From Limnephilus marmoratus (taxonomy: Eukaryota > Arthropoda > Insecta > Trichoptera > Limnephilidae): a stretch of DNA of 64,000 nucleotides. A program made the position numbers and the translations under genes. The notes under the pieces were generated by a model, which was given only the letters and a program-made list of their open reading frames with translations, was not told where the DNA came from and did no database searches. Within the stretch, counting starts at the first letter, position 1. Every line of letters starts with the position of its first letter. This document shows positions 31,757-42,655 of the stretch, in pieces. The stretch spans positions 24,540,104 to 24,604,103 of the forward strand of contig OU862917.1 in the NCBI GenBank assembly GCA_917880885.1, written 5' to 3'.

Positions 31757-34700
31757 GTGGGTATGGGTACCGCCGCCCTGGGAACCATTTATTGGATGAC
31801 CAACACCTCTGCCACAGGTCACCCCAAGTGGTTCGCTACGTTTGGTGACTTAGCAGTGGTGCCCGGGTTCTTGGGGTGATGTTTGTCTAGGCCTTGATGG
31901 CGGGTGCGTCGGCCCACCTTCTGCGTGGCGGGCCGGATCGGGAGATGCTGGTTGAGGGAGACCCTTTACAACCGGTTACCGCTGTCCGGGTCGCTCGGTA
32001 GTACAGGGGCCCGACCCTCAGGCTCACGACTGAGGGTGGGCTGCCCCATCAACGAGTGTAAAAACCCCGCCGCTGCTGTTGTGCCGGTTCGTGACCGGAG
32101 GGGACCCAGCAGTAGCGTTTGGGGCGCATTGGGCGACCTCTCCAGCCGGACTCTCCCTGCCCATCGCCTTGCACCGCAGTGGGTGGGTTGGATACATACG
32201 TCCGTCACTCCTGGAAACTCTGAATCCCAGCATCCTACCCACCCCTTTACCTTTTCCCTCCCTGACCTTCCTTCCCCTCATATCACACTTAAATAACCCT
32301 ACAAATAAAATCATGAATATACAACCATCAACAAATAACGTCATTACAGCGGCGAGGAGTAGGCGTCCCCGGTGCGGGCCAAAACTGTTGGTGAATTACT
32401 CCAACATTCGCGGCCTGCACACCAATTTAAATTCTGTCCACCACCACCTTTTTTCCCAACGCCCAAACCTACTTTTCCTGTCTGAAACCCAGATAGCTGA
32501 GCCTGTAGACACCTCCTATCTGAACTGCCCGGGCTTCACCCTCGCAGGCAAGTTCAGACCTAAAGGAGGTGTCTGTCTCTATAGTCGAGCTGACGTCAAC
32601 TGTGTGCGACTGTTGAATCTGGAAAACTCCAGATTCGACGTAATGTGGGTACGCGTCAATCTTGCCAGTACGGTAAGATTCTACGCGTGTTTATACCGCT
32701 CACCGAACCTTAGCGAATCAGACACGTCCGAGCTCTTCAAACACTTAAGCGATACTATTGATGACCTCTTGCCCCGCTACCCTACGGCAGAGTTTGTGGT
32801 CCTGGGGGACTTCAATGTTCATAACGAACCTTGGTTGAAGTTCTCAGGATAAACAGACTCGGCTGGACGCCAAGCGGAATCCTTTGCCCTTTGCTACGGA
32901 TTGGAACAAATGGTTCAGGAGCCTACAAGGGTTCCTGATGTCCAGACTCACCGTTCCAATCTGTTAGATCTATTTTTAACTACTGTGCCACACGGTTACA
33001 GGATTGAAGTCACAGCGTCTTTAGGATCGTCCGACCACTGCCTGGTGACGACATCAATCCCTGTAAACTTCAGACCACCAAACGAGAGGCTGAAGAGAAA
33101 AGTGTGGCACTATAGGTCAGCAGATTGGTTCGGTCTGCGGGCACATTTTAATGCTTTTCCGTGGTCAGCTGTCTGTTTTCGGACTTCGGATCCCTCAAGA
33201 TGTGCCCAGGAAATTGGTGAAGTCATCACATCCGCGATGGATGGCTTCATCCATTCTACTGTTAAGGAAACTGGTGTGGGCTCAAAGCCGTGGTTCAGTC
33301 GACAATGCGCTGAAGCAGTGCGACGAAAAAACGCGGCTTACCGAGCCTACAACACATCTAGAACATCCGAAGACAGAACAGCTTACAACAAAATGGCAAA
33401 GGAAACCAAGAGAATCATAAATAGGTCGAAATTGGAGCACGACCTGCAGATCAGCAGAAAGCTGGCTGCATGCCCGCATGGCAGCAGGCAATTCTGGTCG
33501 CTTGCGAGCTCAATAGGTCGCAATTTCTGCAAATCCAGTTTGCCACCTCTCACCAGACCTGACGGCTCACTAGCAAACACCGCCACCGAAAAGGCAAACT
33601 TATTAGGTAAAATGTTTGCAGATAACTCAACCCTCGATGACCAAGGTGCTGTCCCGACGTCGGTTCCTCACTGCGGTTTTCGTATGAAAAAGCTGAGGAT
33701 TCGGCATCGGGAAGTACTCCATGTTTTACGAGGGCTTGATGTTAATAAAGCTAGTGGGCCTGACGGAATACCTGCCCTGGTACTGCAGAGGTGCGCTGCA
33801 GAAATAGCTCCAATTTTGACGAAGCTTTTTAAATTGTCCCTGAAAACTGGCTCTGTGCCCTCTGGTTGGAAAAAAGCGGTTATCCATCCTATTCCAAAGA
33901 AGGGTGACCGCTCCAACCCGGCCAACTACCGCCCCATAGCGATCACATCAGTTCTGTCTAAGGTGATGGAACGTGTGATCAACGACAAACTGCTCACATA
34001 CCTCGAGAAGAACAAAATTATTAACGACCGTCAATACGGATTCCGGCGGAACCGCTCGTGCGGTGATCTTCTCGCGTATGTGACGCATGTTTGGGGGCGA
34101 TGCCTGGAACGTTTCGGTGAGACCCAAACGGTTGCACTGGACATCTCCAAGGCCTTTGACCGGGTTTGGCACCGAGGACTTGTCAACAAACTGCATTCTT
34201 ACGGACTTCCCGCATCCTTGTGTATGTGGATTGCCGACTTCTTGAGGGAGAGGTCGATTCAGACGGTAGTCGATGGTTTCACTTCTTCCTCACACTCGAT
34301 AAATGCTGGCGTCCCGCAGGGATCGGTTCTGTCTCCGACTTTGTTTTTGTTGCACATCAACGACCTTTTGTCATGTGCACCAATTCACTGTTACGCGGAT
34401 GACAGTACAGTTCATGATAGCTTTTTGTTTGACAAGCCCCCAAAGGGCTCACAAACTCCAACAGCTCGTAGGGCTTTGAAGCAAAGAATGGACGGTTACC
34501 TCGAGAGTGTTTTCTCTTGGGGTAAAAATAATCTCGTTGAATTTAATGTTTCAAAGACCCAATCTTGTCTGATTACGTCTAAAAGGGATCGAAATGAAAA
34601 TCTAGTCTCTTTCAACGGAAGCAATCTTCCGAACAGGCCCTCCATTGATATGCTTGGTGTAACCCTAAGTGACCAGCTCAGGTATGGGGGCTCCATCGAA

Positions 34701-35332
34701 GCCAGAGTAAAGTTAGCCTCCCAAAAACTGGGCGTACTGTACAGGGCCCGCAGATACTTTAATAGTACACAACTGCTAACCTTGTACAAATCACAAGTAC
34801 GCCCCACGGTTGAATTTGGCAGCCATCTCTGGTCTGGAGCTCCAAAATACCTGAAAAATACCCTCGACTCTGTGCAGAAACGGGCGGTCCGTTTGATAGA
34901 TTCTCCCATCTTAACAGACGGATTGCAATCTTTAGAGCACAGGCGTCGGGTGGGAATGCTATCCTTGTTCTACCGGTATTACAATGGAAGATGCTCTGAA
35001 GAACTAGCATCATTGATCCCTTCGGCACCGGTGCATAGTCGGGAAACACGCCAAACGCGTGCCCAACATTTGTACACGGTTGACATTTGTCACATGAGAA
35101 CGGGTCGTTTCTTCGACTCGTTCTTGTGTTCAACAGCTCGGCTGTGGAATGATTTGCCGGCCTCTGTGTTTCCTCCTTCCTACAACATGGGTCTCTTCAA
35201 GACCAATGTTCATTCCTTCCTCTCCTCAAAAAGACTCTCCACACAGCATCCCAGATGACATAGGCCCTGAGGGAAATTATTTTCCTCAGGGCCTCCTGTG
35301 TGGAGTTAATGTAAAAAAAAAAAAAAAAAAAA
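31757..35332 (+). mobile_element. Near full-length single-ORF non-LTR retrotransposon
   Basis: A 5' UTR of ~555 bp (GGTATGGGTACCGCCGCCCT..; same start as the short derivatives) is followed by one polymerase ORF with an in-frame stop, a short 3' UTR (..CAGGGCCTCCTGTGTGGAGT..) and a 20-base poly(A) tail (35313-35332). No ORF1 (gag) frame was found. The base composition is clearly GC-richer than its flanks. A target duplication was not recognised. The Jockey/CR1/RTE-group clade cannot be decided by eye. Confidence 0.88.
32313..35258 (+). pseudogene. LINE polymerase (APE endonuclease + reverse transcriptase), one stop
   Basis: ATG at 32313 opens a ~980-codon frame interrupted only by TAA at 32850-32852; the frame is identical before and after. 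The N-terminal APE-type endonuclease shows NIRGLHTN, LFLSETQI (catalytic Glu), RFYACLYRSPN, LGDFNVHNEP (catalytic Asp-Asn) and SSDHCLV (catalytic Asp-His). The central reverse transcriptase shows SGPDGIPA, IPKKGDRSNPANYRPIAITS, ALDISKAFDRVWH (first Asp), GVPQGSVLSP and HCYADDST (YADD catalytic pair). The C-terminus has VRPTVEFGSHLWSG and ARLWNDLPASVF and ends with LSTQHPR. All key residues survive, so the single nonsense codon is the only visible defect. It would nick target DNA and prime cDNA from its own 3' end, and may have mobilised the short derivatives. Confidence 0.92.
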
Positions 35333-35914
35333 GTTCCTTAGACATCATCCCCATGTTAATTTTATGTAAAAAAATAAGTACATTCAAGTACACAGTTTGC
35401 TTCACCGTCAACATATTTAGCTCTTTTAGCATGTCTCGTATCCGTGTGTATATATATGTTGCGCTTAAGTATGCGAATACATTGCTTTATTTTGCAGTAT
35501 TTGCATTTTTTTCATTTTCTCTTCATTGCAGAGAAAAAGAATACTTGAACAGTAATTAAAGTGTGGTGATATAATTGTATTATAATATATTATCTGGCAT
35601 GTTTCTTTATTTACTTTGTTTCTGATTCTACCAAGAAATGATATTTTTTTGCAATTTTTTTAATTGTGTAATCTGCATTTTTTGAGAAGTTCAATTTTGA
35701 GTCTATGATGGCACCATGATTTTCAATTTCTCAAAATACCTCTTAATTAAGAATCAGAAGATAAGTCATTCAAGTACCGCGTAGCTTGGAGGACGTAAGA
35801 TCTTCAGATAAGTGTGAATTTGGCTGTAGGAAATTGTTCTCGTATTTATAATCAGACCCAACCTTTATAACCAACGCCATCTGTTAATTTGCATACGTAT
35901 TAATCAAATGAACC
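35333..35914. other. AT-rich, nothing recognised
   Basis: No gene or repeat family supported. Confidence 0.4.
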
Positions 35915-36837
35915 CTTGCCCGGAATAATGTTAAAAGAAATAAAAATATTAAAAGAAATATTTTATTTTTATTATTTCTTATTTAAAATCTTATTTAAAA
36001 TTATCTGTCATGAATTAAAATTAATTAATTAATTAATTCAGAGGGCTTTACATGTACTACCAAACATGTAAAGCCCTCTGGGCGTTAAATAAATAAAAAT
36101 ATTTATATAATAGCAAAAAAAAAAAACTATCAATGTTGAGTTATTGATGAAATAATGTTGGGCATATTAATACGCATCTTTTTTAGGTAGAGATTATGCG
36201 AATGAAAATTTTTTTTAGACCTGTGGAAACCTTTTAAATTTTGGTTTGTGGAAGAATGTTGCTTGCCATTTTCCGAAATCACGGCGCATGGTTTAATTTA
36301 ATAAATAGAGAAAACGAATGTCTTAATGGTTTCAATTTGAAAGTCTTCAAAGCCAATAAGCTGAATAATGCTGGAAAGTAGAATTTGTTCAGAAAAAAAA
36401 ATTACTAAGTCTGCTTTTTAGCCGTTGAAACAGTTTTGTGGAATAATGTTGTATGCTGATCTCAAGATAATATCTAGAACGTAAATGGTTTCATTTATTC
36501 ATATAGTTTTTTTTTGCTTTTTAAGCTCTAATACATCAATGACATGTGTACATTATGTTAGAAGAGCTTGTTGCTTTCTGTAAGGTACGAAGAGTAAAAA
36601 AAGTCGTTTTGTGGAATAATGTTGTGTGTGAAATTTTTTTATTCCACAAATTCAACGTATTTTCTAGTAATAAACTCTAATTTAATTGCCTTTCTAGAAG
36701 ACTTTTTAATAAAAACTCTTAAGAATTGTATGTTTTATGTATTTTAAATATTAAATGTTGTGAAACATAACCGGTTTCGTTTTTTCAATATTTCTCGGAA
36801 CAAGAATATTGTTGGATACAACATTCTTCCGGGCAAG
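35915..36837. mobile_element. Putative DNA transposon with subterminal repeats (923 bp)
   Basis: Ends CTTGCCCGGAATAATGTT (35915-35932) and AACATTCTTCCGGGCAAG (36820-36837) are inverted with one mismatch. The interior repeats the end motif in direct orientation: AATAATGTTG near 36150, GGAAGAATGTTG near 36248, TTTTGTGGAATAATGTTG near 36433 and again near 36607. No ORF and no clear target duplication; superfamily unknown. Confidence 0.6.
36039..36080. repeat. Perfect palindrome, 17-bp arms, 8-nt loop
   Basis: CAGAGGGCTTTACATGT (36039-36055) and its exact complement (36064-36080), inside the element above and preceded by a (TTAA)n tract. Confidence 0.95.
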
Positions 36838-37747
36838 TATAAAACATCATGTAGCTACCTATATGCACCTAATAATAATATTTTATAAAAGATAATACTG
36901 TTTTCCTGCTTTTAAAATATCAATATTAGGTACTATAACTACGAACCTAGACCGGGATTAATTTATGCTGATAATGCCGATTAAACGGGCCGAGAATGTA
37001 AATGGACGGTTGAAATTTCAAAAGTTCAAAATCACACAGATCGTCGATTGTCATTCAAATGTGAATATTGTACCTACCCATTTCTTTTAATATTTGTAGA
37101 TCATTGACAAATTCGCTTTCTTTCTGGAATGGGCTTATCTAGCGCATTATTTCCCACTGCCTAACACAAGTAGTCAAGTAACAGTTAGCTATGTTTAGAA
37201 TAAAACAGGTAGCCCCCTACCTAGTGCGTAGGTACCTAGTACTTACCGGGCTACTCGTAAGTGCCTGTCAAACGTGACAGCATGGGTCAGCTAGGATTAA
37301 GGACAGGACAGTGGTGATATAGTTGCCAGTTGCCACATAACGCTGTTGTTTTACATCTGTTTTATTGCAATTAATTTTAACTGGCACCGAAACAGAATGA
37401 GTTCATTCTTTTAACACGAATTGGAATGCTGTTGGATAATTAATTGTGTTGTTTGCCAGTATAGCTGACATTTTCAACTTTGTGTATACGATTTGTGTTA
37501 CTGAAGAGATAAACCGATGGACATGTCCTTTAGGTGTGTCTGTGTTACCAAATAACTGAAGTAAGGTCAATTTTATTTTACTTCCGGTAAAATTGATCGA
37601 ATATTTTTATATGTCAAAATTATTTCTTGAACGGATATTCAATTTCGTTGGTCTGCCTCAGGAATAGGAGTCGATAAGACATATTATGAAAATTTTGCAA
37701 CAAAGTCATATAATGCACTTTCATGGCCACTAGACAGAACGCAAATA
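36838..37747. other. Nothing recognised
   Basis: No supported gene or repeat. Confidence 0.4.
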
Positions 37748-37768
37748 ATCTATCTATCTATCTTCTCT

Positions 37769-37800
<32 letters not shown>

Positions 37801-37828
37801 CTCTTCTATCTATCTATCTATCTATCTA
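37748..37828. repeat. (CTAT)n microsatellite
   Basis: CTAT repeats with two CTTCTCTT interruptions, immediately before a Helitron-like 5' end. Confidence 0.95.
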
Positions 37829-38296
37829 TCTATATAAATAAAAATTAATCAATGAATCGCCGAAATGTATGTACGCTCATAACATCCGAACGACTGCACC
37901 AAATGGGATAATTCTTTTTATTGTGTGTTCGTTATTGCCAGGACAAGGTTTGTATCAAACTACCGGTGAGCTCTGGCATTATGAAATGTATAAAAAAATT
38001 ACAATGGGTGGCACGCGAGCCGTTTGAAAACTGAATGTACCGGGACTGTATGGAATGCGGGAGTTAGGAGGGTGGAGGGGGTTCGCGGGACGGGGGAAGG
38101 GAGGGAGTGGAGTGGGGAGAGGAAAGGTGGAGGAGTCGGAGTGTGAAAGCAAAAGGGTAAAGCAAAACGCAAAAGGAACGCGGGAGAGGAAGGGGTGGAG
38201 GAAGGGGAACGGGAACGGGATGAATGGGAAAGGACACGCAGGGAGAAACAATTTCTTTATTAAATGGCATAGCGACGCATGCCGGGAACCAGCTAG
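37829..38296 (+). mobile_element. Helitron-like element, family A, copy 1
   Basis: Begins TCTATATAAATAAAAATT.. with the shared ATGAATCGCCGAAATGTATG block. Ends with hairpin GGCAT-agcgacgc-ATGCC, then GGGAACCAGCTAG next to T. A purine-rich GGGAGG..GGGGAACGGG middle gives spurious ORFs on both strands. Confidence 0.75.
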
Positions 38297-38520
38297 TATA
38301 AAATGTTTATATATCAGACACCAAGTCTTGAATCATCAACCAAGACAGATCAAACATCAATGATTTTATTAAATTATTTTTATTAGTAGGTATGTATTTC
38401 CACTGGTACTACGATGTTGATTTTCTTTTGTTTTTAATGTAAACAGCTTATGTTATAAACGGGGTATGTTCTCAAGACAGGAGTTCTTATGAGCCAGACA
38501 TAGCACATCACCGATGTAAA

Positions 38521-38532
38521 ATCTATCTATCT

Positions 38533-38565
<33 letters not shown>

Positions 38566-38613
38566 ATATCTATCTATCTATCTATCTATCTTCTTCTATC
38601 TTCTTCTTCTTCT
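38521..38613. repeat. (CTAT)n and (CTT)n microsatellite
   Basis: Precedes the second family A copy exactly as the tract at 37748 precedes the first. Confidence 0.95.
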
Positions 38614-39005
38614 TCTATATAAATAAAAATGAATCGCCGAAATGTATGTACGCGCATAACTTCCGAACGACTGCACCAAATTGGTTAATTCTTTTTTGTT
38701 GTGTTCGTTATGGTCAGGACAAGGTTTGTACAAAACTACTGGTGAGCTCTGGCATTACGAAATTTGTATACAAAATTGCAATAGGTGGCACGCGAGCTGT
38801 TTCAAAACTAAATGTACCGGGACTGAATGAATGGAATGCGGGAGGGTGGAACTCGGGAGGAGGGTTCGCGGGACGGGAGAAGCAGGCGAGGGGAGGGAAG
38901 GGGACGCGGGAGAGGAAAGGGAGGCGGAAGGGAACGGGACGAATGGGAAAGGAGGAACAATTTCTTTATTAAATGGCACAGCAACGCATGCCGGGAACCA
39001 GCTAG
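38614..39005 (+). mobile_element. Helitron-like element, family A, copy 2
   Basis: TCTATATAAATAAAAATGAA at 38614, same internal order as copy 1, ends CATGCCGGGAACCAGCTAG at 39005. Confidence 0.78.
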
Positions 39006-39415
39006 TAATTAATAAATACGAACTAATTAAAATATTTAAAAAAACTGTAGTCAGTTTTCTTTCAAATTGGTATCTATTGATCACACTTCTAGTGATTATC
39101 TGATCAGTGGGTCAAAGTATATTTGAGTATATAATTAATTGAAAAACGATAAAAGAAGACTAAAGCTACACGAGATAAAATATATTACATAAATAAATTT
39201 GTTTTAAATTTAAATTTTTGTTTGTTTTAAAGGTTTTTATTATATACTTAAATGTAATTTTTACACGTTCAAAAATAATTTTTATATTTCATTTTATATA
39301 ATTGTTTTTTTTTTTATGGTATTGTAATCAATCACCTCTCCCTTTAATATTTGGCCTATATTTCTTACTTGTCTATACTTGCTTGTCTTTTGTTATTTTT
39401 ATTATTAATCTTATC
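39006..39415. other. AT-rich, nothing recognised
   Basis: Its right part, next to the module below, may be a decayed Penelope-like 3' region. Confidence 0.35.
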
Positions 39416-39480
39416 TTGACGATGAAAACGTACTTTTCGAAACTTGTTGATAATATTGATTATATAGTGGTGTTTATATA
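39416..39480 (+). ncRNA. Hammerhead-like module (solo Penelope-like 3' end)
   Basis: TTGACGA (39416-39422), one extra T, stem GAAAA-cgtac-TTTTC, GAAAC (39439-39443), two bases, GTT (39446-39448), then TATATAGTGGTGT and TATAAAGT. Same order as at 47411 and 52403. The first core base pair differs (TTGACGA, not CTGACGA). Self-cleavage is unproven. Confidence 0.45.
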
Positions 39481-39521
39481 AAGTCATTTGTTTTCATTTC
39501 ATAAATTTCCATAAAAAAATT

Positions 39522-39638
39522 GTGGGCGTGGCCATACAATTCCATACAACCGTCACAGATATGTGTATTTTGTTACGTATCTGTGACGACTTCATGGGAT
39601 TGTATGGCGAGCGATATCGTGAAATAGGTCACGCCTAC
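39522..39638. repeat. Imperfect hairpin MITE-like repeat
   Basis: GTGGGCGTGGCC (39522) and GGTCACGCCTAC (39627-39638) outside, with GCCATACAATTCCATACAA.. GTCACAGATA mirrored by TATCTGTGAC..CATGGGATTGTATGGC inside. Confidence 0.65.
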
Positions 39639-40193
39639 ATATTATATTCCTCATGTGTAACAAGCTTAAATGCAATTGAAATGAGTTCTAAAAATATCTG
39701 TCAGGCACCCGCTAGGGTAGGCAGAGAGGATGTAACGCCAAACATATCTGTCTTGTCGTTCTTTTCTGTTATTCCTACTCTTCACATAATCTGATACAAG
39801 TTTTTGTAGCAGATGAACCAACCGGATTTCATTCATGTAGCTAAAGTATAATATAATATATAATCTATCATTGAAGAAGATTTCATTTTGGGAGGCGGGA
39901 ATGGGTACCGCCGCCCCGGGAACCTTTATTGGTTAACCAACACCTCTGCCATAGGTCACCCCAAGTAGTTCGCTACGTTTGGTGATTTAGCAGAAGTGTC
40001 CGGGTTCATGGGGTGAGGTTTGTCTAGGTCTTGGAGGCGGATGACCAGGACACACTGAACCCCAGATTCCTACCCACCCCTTAAACCCTTTTCCTGACCA
40101 GAATTCTCCTCTCCTTCCTTTCGTTAAAAAAACCCTCTGCTCAGCATCCCCAAAGATGACATAGGCCCTGAGGGAAATTATTTAATTCTGAGT

Positions 40194-40230
40194 CTTATCC
40201 ACTGGACTACTCCGTAGTCCAGTGGGTAAG
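40194..40230. repeat. Near-perfect palindrome at the SINE 5' junction
   Basis: CTTATCCACTGGACTAC (40194-40210) and GTAGTCCAGTGGGTAAG (40214-40230): 17-bp arms with one mismatch and a 3-nt loop. The right arm is the SINE A-box region. Confidence 0.93.
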
Positions 40231-40621
40231 ATTCTTGACTCACAATCCGGAGGTCGCGGGTTCGAACCCGGCATGCGCAAATAAATTTTATTTGATTAAT
40301 TTGTGTTATTTCATAATTAATTCATTTAAAATAATATATAGTATATTTGCGGCATGTTTCAGAGTGGAAGATACTATCAGTATCGCCCTGGTGTAAGACC
40401 ACCATTCAGAATTGAAACGTTGCTTGAAAATGGCTTTAGCCGTGTTTGGTGACCAGATCTGAATAGCCAGGTACTTCCCAACCTTCCTCTTCCCCACTTC
40501 CTTCCCCTCCCCACTACCTTCAGCCTCACAACATACCCCAATTGGGGATGCCATAGTCTCACTGGCTCCAGAAGGGAGCAGTTGAGATTCTTGTGCGGTG
40601 GTATTCACTGTAAAAAAAAAA
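40211..40621 (+). mobile_element. tRNA-headed SINE (family 1), nested copy
   Basis: Same head (A box 40215-40225; B box GGTTCGAACCC 40259-40269) and body as 28525-28946, with a poly(A) end. Its 5' junction is an inverted copy of its own head (40189-40210). Confidence 0.88.
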
Positions 40622-40660
40622 ATTCCTCAGAGCCTCCTGTGTGGAGCTCATGTGAAAAAA

Positions 40661-40970
40661 AGAAGATAACACTAATAATCTAAACGGAAATATGAAAGAG
40701 AACAAGACACAGAAAAAATAGAAAAATATAATAGTCGCAACTGGGACACGAACCCAGAACCTCTCGTCTAACCGGGACGTGCGTTTTCACCAAGCGCGAC
40801 ATTAAATAATGGTCCCAGTTGCGACCATTATCTTTTTCTGTGTCTTGTTCTCTTTCATAATATCGTTTAGATTATTAGTGTTATCTTCTTCTTCAATGAT
40901 ATATTACATTGAAGGGAATAACTTTCAAAAGTTATAAAAAGGGAGTTGCTCTTATAAAAAAACTGAATAA
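40661..40970. mobile_element. Inverted dimer of SINE family 2, second copy
   Basis: Minus half with tRNA-like head (B box GGTTCGTGTCC, 40744-40754) and body 40664-40740; plus half body 40815-40905, then the shared tail ..CTTTCAAAAGTTATAAAAAG. Same head-to-head layout as 25636-26140. Confidence 0.75.
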
Positions 40971-42034
40971 TATAATCGTTTAAAATTTGTTGTCATTGTA
41001 AGTTCCCAAAAAAATTCCAAGATAAATTTAGTTCTGCATTGTATGGGCTTTATATTTTTATGCTACTTATGTCAGAATTATGTGTAGAACTATAATATAA
41101 AAAAAATACATGTTCTTCCTGTATGTTACGTTTCCAGTTTCCATTATTTTTATCAGTTGATACTATGGGCTCAACGTAACACCACCTATATTGTGATTGT
41201 CCAAAACACAATTACCTACCCTTGGTAAAACTAGTGCGTAGGTAATATTAATAACTAACCTGGCTACGCACAAAAAGAGCAGCTAAAGGTAATCGGATTA
41301 CAGGGAAAGCATGCTATTCGTAGAGGTAACCTAACCCAAAAAATGGATAATGTATAATATACTATTGTCGTCATGTAAATCCCCGCTGTGGGTTACTTAA
41401 CGTCCCCGGTTGAATACCAAATTCCCAAATTTCTCCTCTGGTAACATATTATTTAATTCAACAACCTACCCCGGTCGCATCTGAACGCTGTAATCTAAGC
41501 GAAGTTATTGGATCATTTGGCCCCGGCATTACGGTCGGAATTACACAATCACGCAGCTCTCCGTGTTCTGAGATAGCAGATAAGATCCAAGGGTACAGAG
41601 TAAACGTTGATTTAAGACGGGAGGAGGGTTTTCTTAGTTTGACCCAATGAGAGGATTGTTCTTTTGAGTACATAAGTTAGGTATTATGACGAGTCGTAAT
41701 GGGAATCCTGCTTATGTGACCTTTGCGTAAATCCTGCTTTTTGCGCCCTCTTATGGCGTCGTCATAATTTCTAATTTGTAGGTGTATGGATCCACTTGCT
41801 GCCGCTTCGTGATATCAGATCCATGCACGCTTTCAGTCTTACTCATCATCGCAAAATAAGATACAACCTCGGAGCAAGACCGCGGGTTAGGTGAAATTGT
41901 TACTCAACATGGTGGATTAATCGCGCGCATGCGCGTGTTTTTACCGCGTCGCTGTACGGGAGATGTAGCTGTCAGAATTTAAACCACCAGATCACCAGGG
42001 TTAACTCGGTACCCCGTGCGTTGTAACTGACGAA
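40971..42034. other. Nothing recognised
   Basis: About 1 kb; the minus frame 41458-41673 has no motif. Confidence 0.4.
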
Positions 42035-42335
42035 ATGGCGAACTTTTATGAGAATCTTGACGTTTTGAACGGAGCTTTGGCAAATATTGACCGTATTCGC
42101 GGCATTCGTGCACCACGGCTACGGAAAAGGTTAAAAAAAGGTACGATCCATTTGCGGCATTTACGGAAGGAGATTTTAGGTCTAAATATAGATTTACCAA
42201 AGTCAACACGAGACGTTTGATTGATTTGGTACGGCCGTATTTGGATGTGAATAATAAACGGGGTGGCAAAGTATCTACCGATCTCCAAGTTCTTTGTGCC
42301 ATACGATACTGAGGTAGAAACGAGGTGAGATAGTG
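42035..42335 (+). pseudogene. PIF/Harbinger transposase N-terminal fragment
   Basis: ATG 42035 opens MANFYENLDVLNGALANIDR.. ..RIRGIRAPRLRKRLKK. After a frameshift near 42135-42145 the homologous frame continues YDPFAAFTEGDFRSKYRFTK, VNTRRLIDLVRPYLDVNNKR and GGKVSTDLQVLCAIRY. This is the HARBI1-type N-terminal domain (DPF----D-EF---+R-----R-L---I-P-L---+-+G--+S---Q+L-ALR). A TGA (42308-42310) replaces the residue after RY. The DDE catalytic part is missing, although GAG|GTGAGA at about 42324 resembles a splice donor, so a second exon may have existed. No terminal repeats found. Confidence 0.75.
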
Positions 42336-42655
42336 TTTATAATTGCGTTAGAAACGGTAAACAAACACAGATCAATCTCGCTAAAGCTCCTCGAGTAATA
42401 TGTTGTATTGACTGATGTTGACGTATGAATAAACGTAAAGTTGGCAACACGCCGCGAAATGCTAAATTGACCGCGTTTTTCAGCTTTGGAGCAGTGTTGC
42501 TACCGTAAAAAAATCATAACAGCTGTCGAGAACCATTATGATGATGAGTAAAGATTTTACCCTGAGCAGTGTAGGCTTACTCCACTGTGTAGCTACCGCG
42601 ACGCTACAGAGCCGTGGTACGGTTTCATGATGAGTAAGGCTGTTTAAGTGTATGC
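42336..42655. other. Nothing recognised
   Basis: Short spacer. Confidence 0.4.

Larger units (their letters stand above)
39890..40660 (+). mobile_element. LINE derivative split by a SINE insertion
   Basis: 39890-40183 is the short LINE derivative (GGCGGGAATGGGTACCGCCG.. to CCCTGAGGGAAATTATT). Its 3' end TTCCTCAGAGCCTCCTGTGT resumes at about 40621 after the SINE. The LINE derivative was therefore there first. Confidence 0.85.

Noticed and set aside
31904..32344. Several frames upstream of the LINE polymerase that might be an ORF1
   Set aside because: No zinc knuckle or other ORF1 motif, and both strands are similarly open because of the GC-rich 5' UTR.
33151..35133. Many antisense or shifted frames over the LINE
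   Set aside because: Shadows of the polymerase ORF.
31757..35332. A confirmed target-site duplication for the LINE
   Set aside because: GTTCC-like words occur on both sides, but no convincing matching duplication was found.
37979..38363. Overlapping Pro-rich and Gly/Arg-rich ORFs on both strands (also at 38646-39103 and 52717-53106)
   Set aside because: They come from the purine-rich middle of Helitron-like family A and recur in each copy as composition artefacts.
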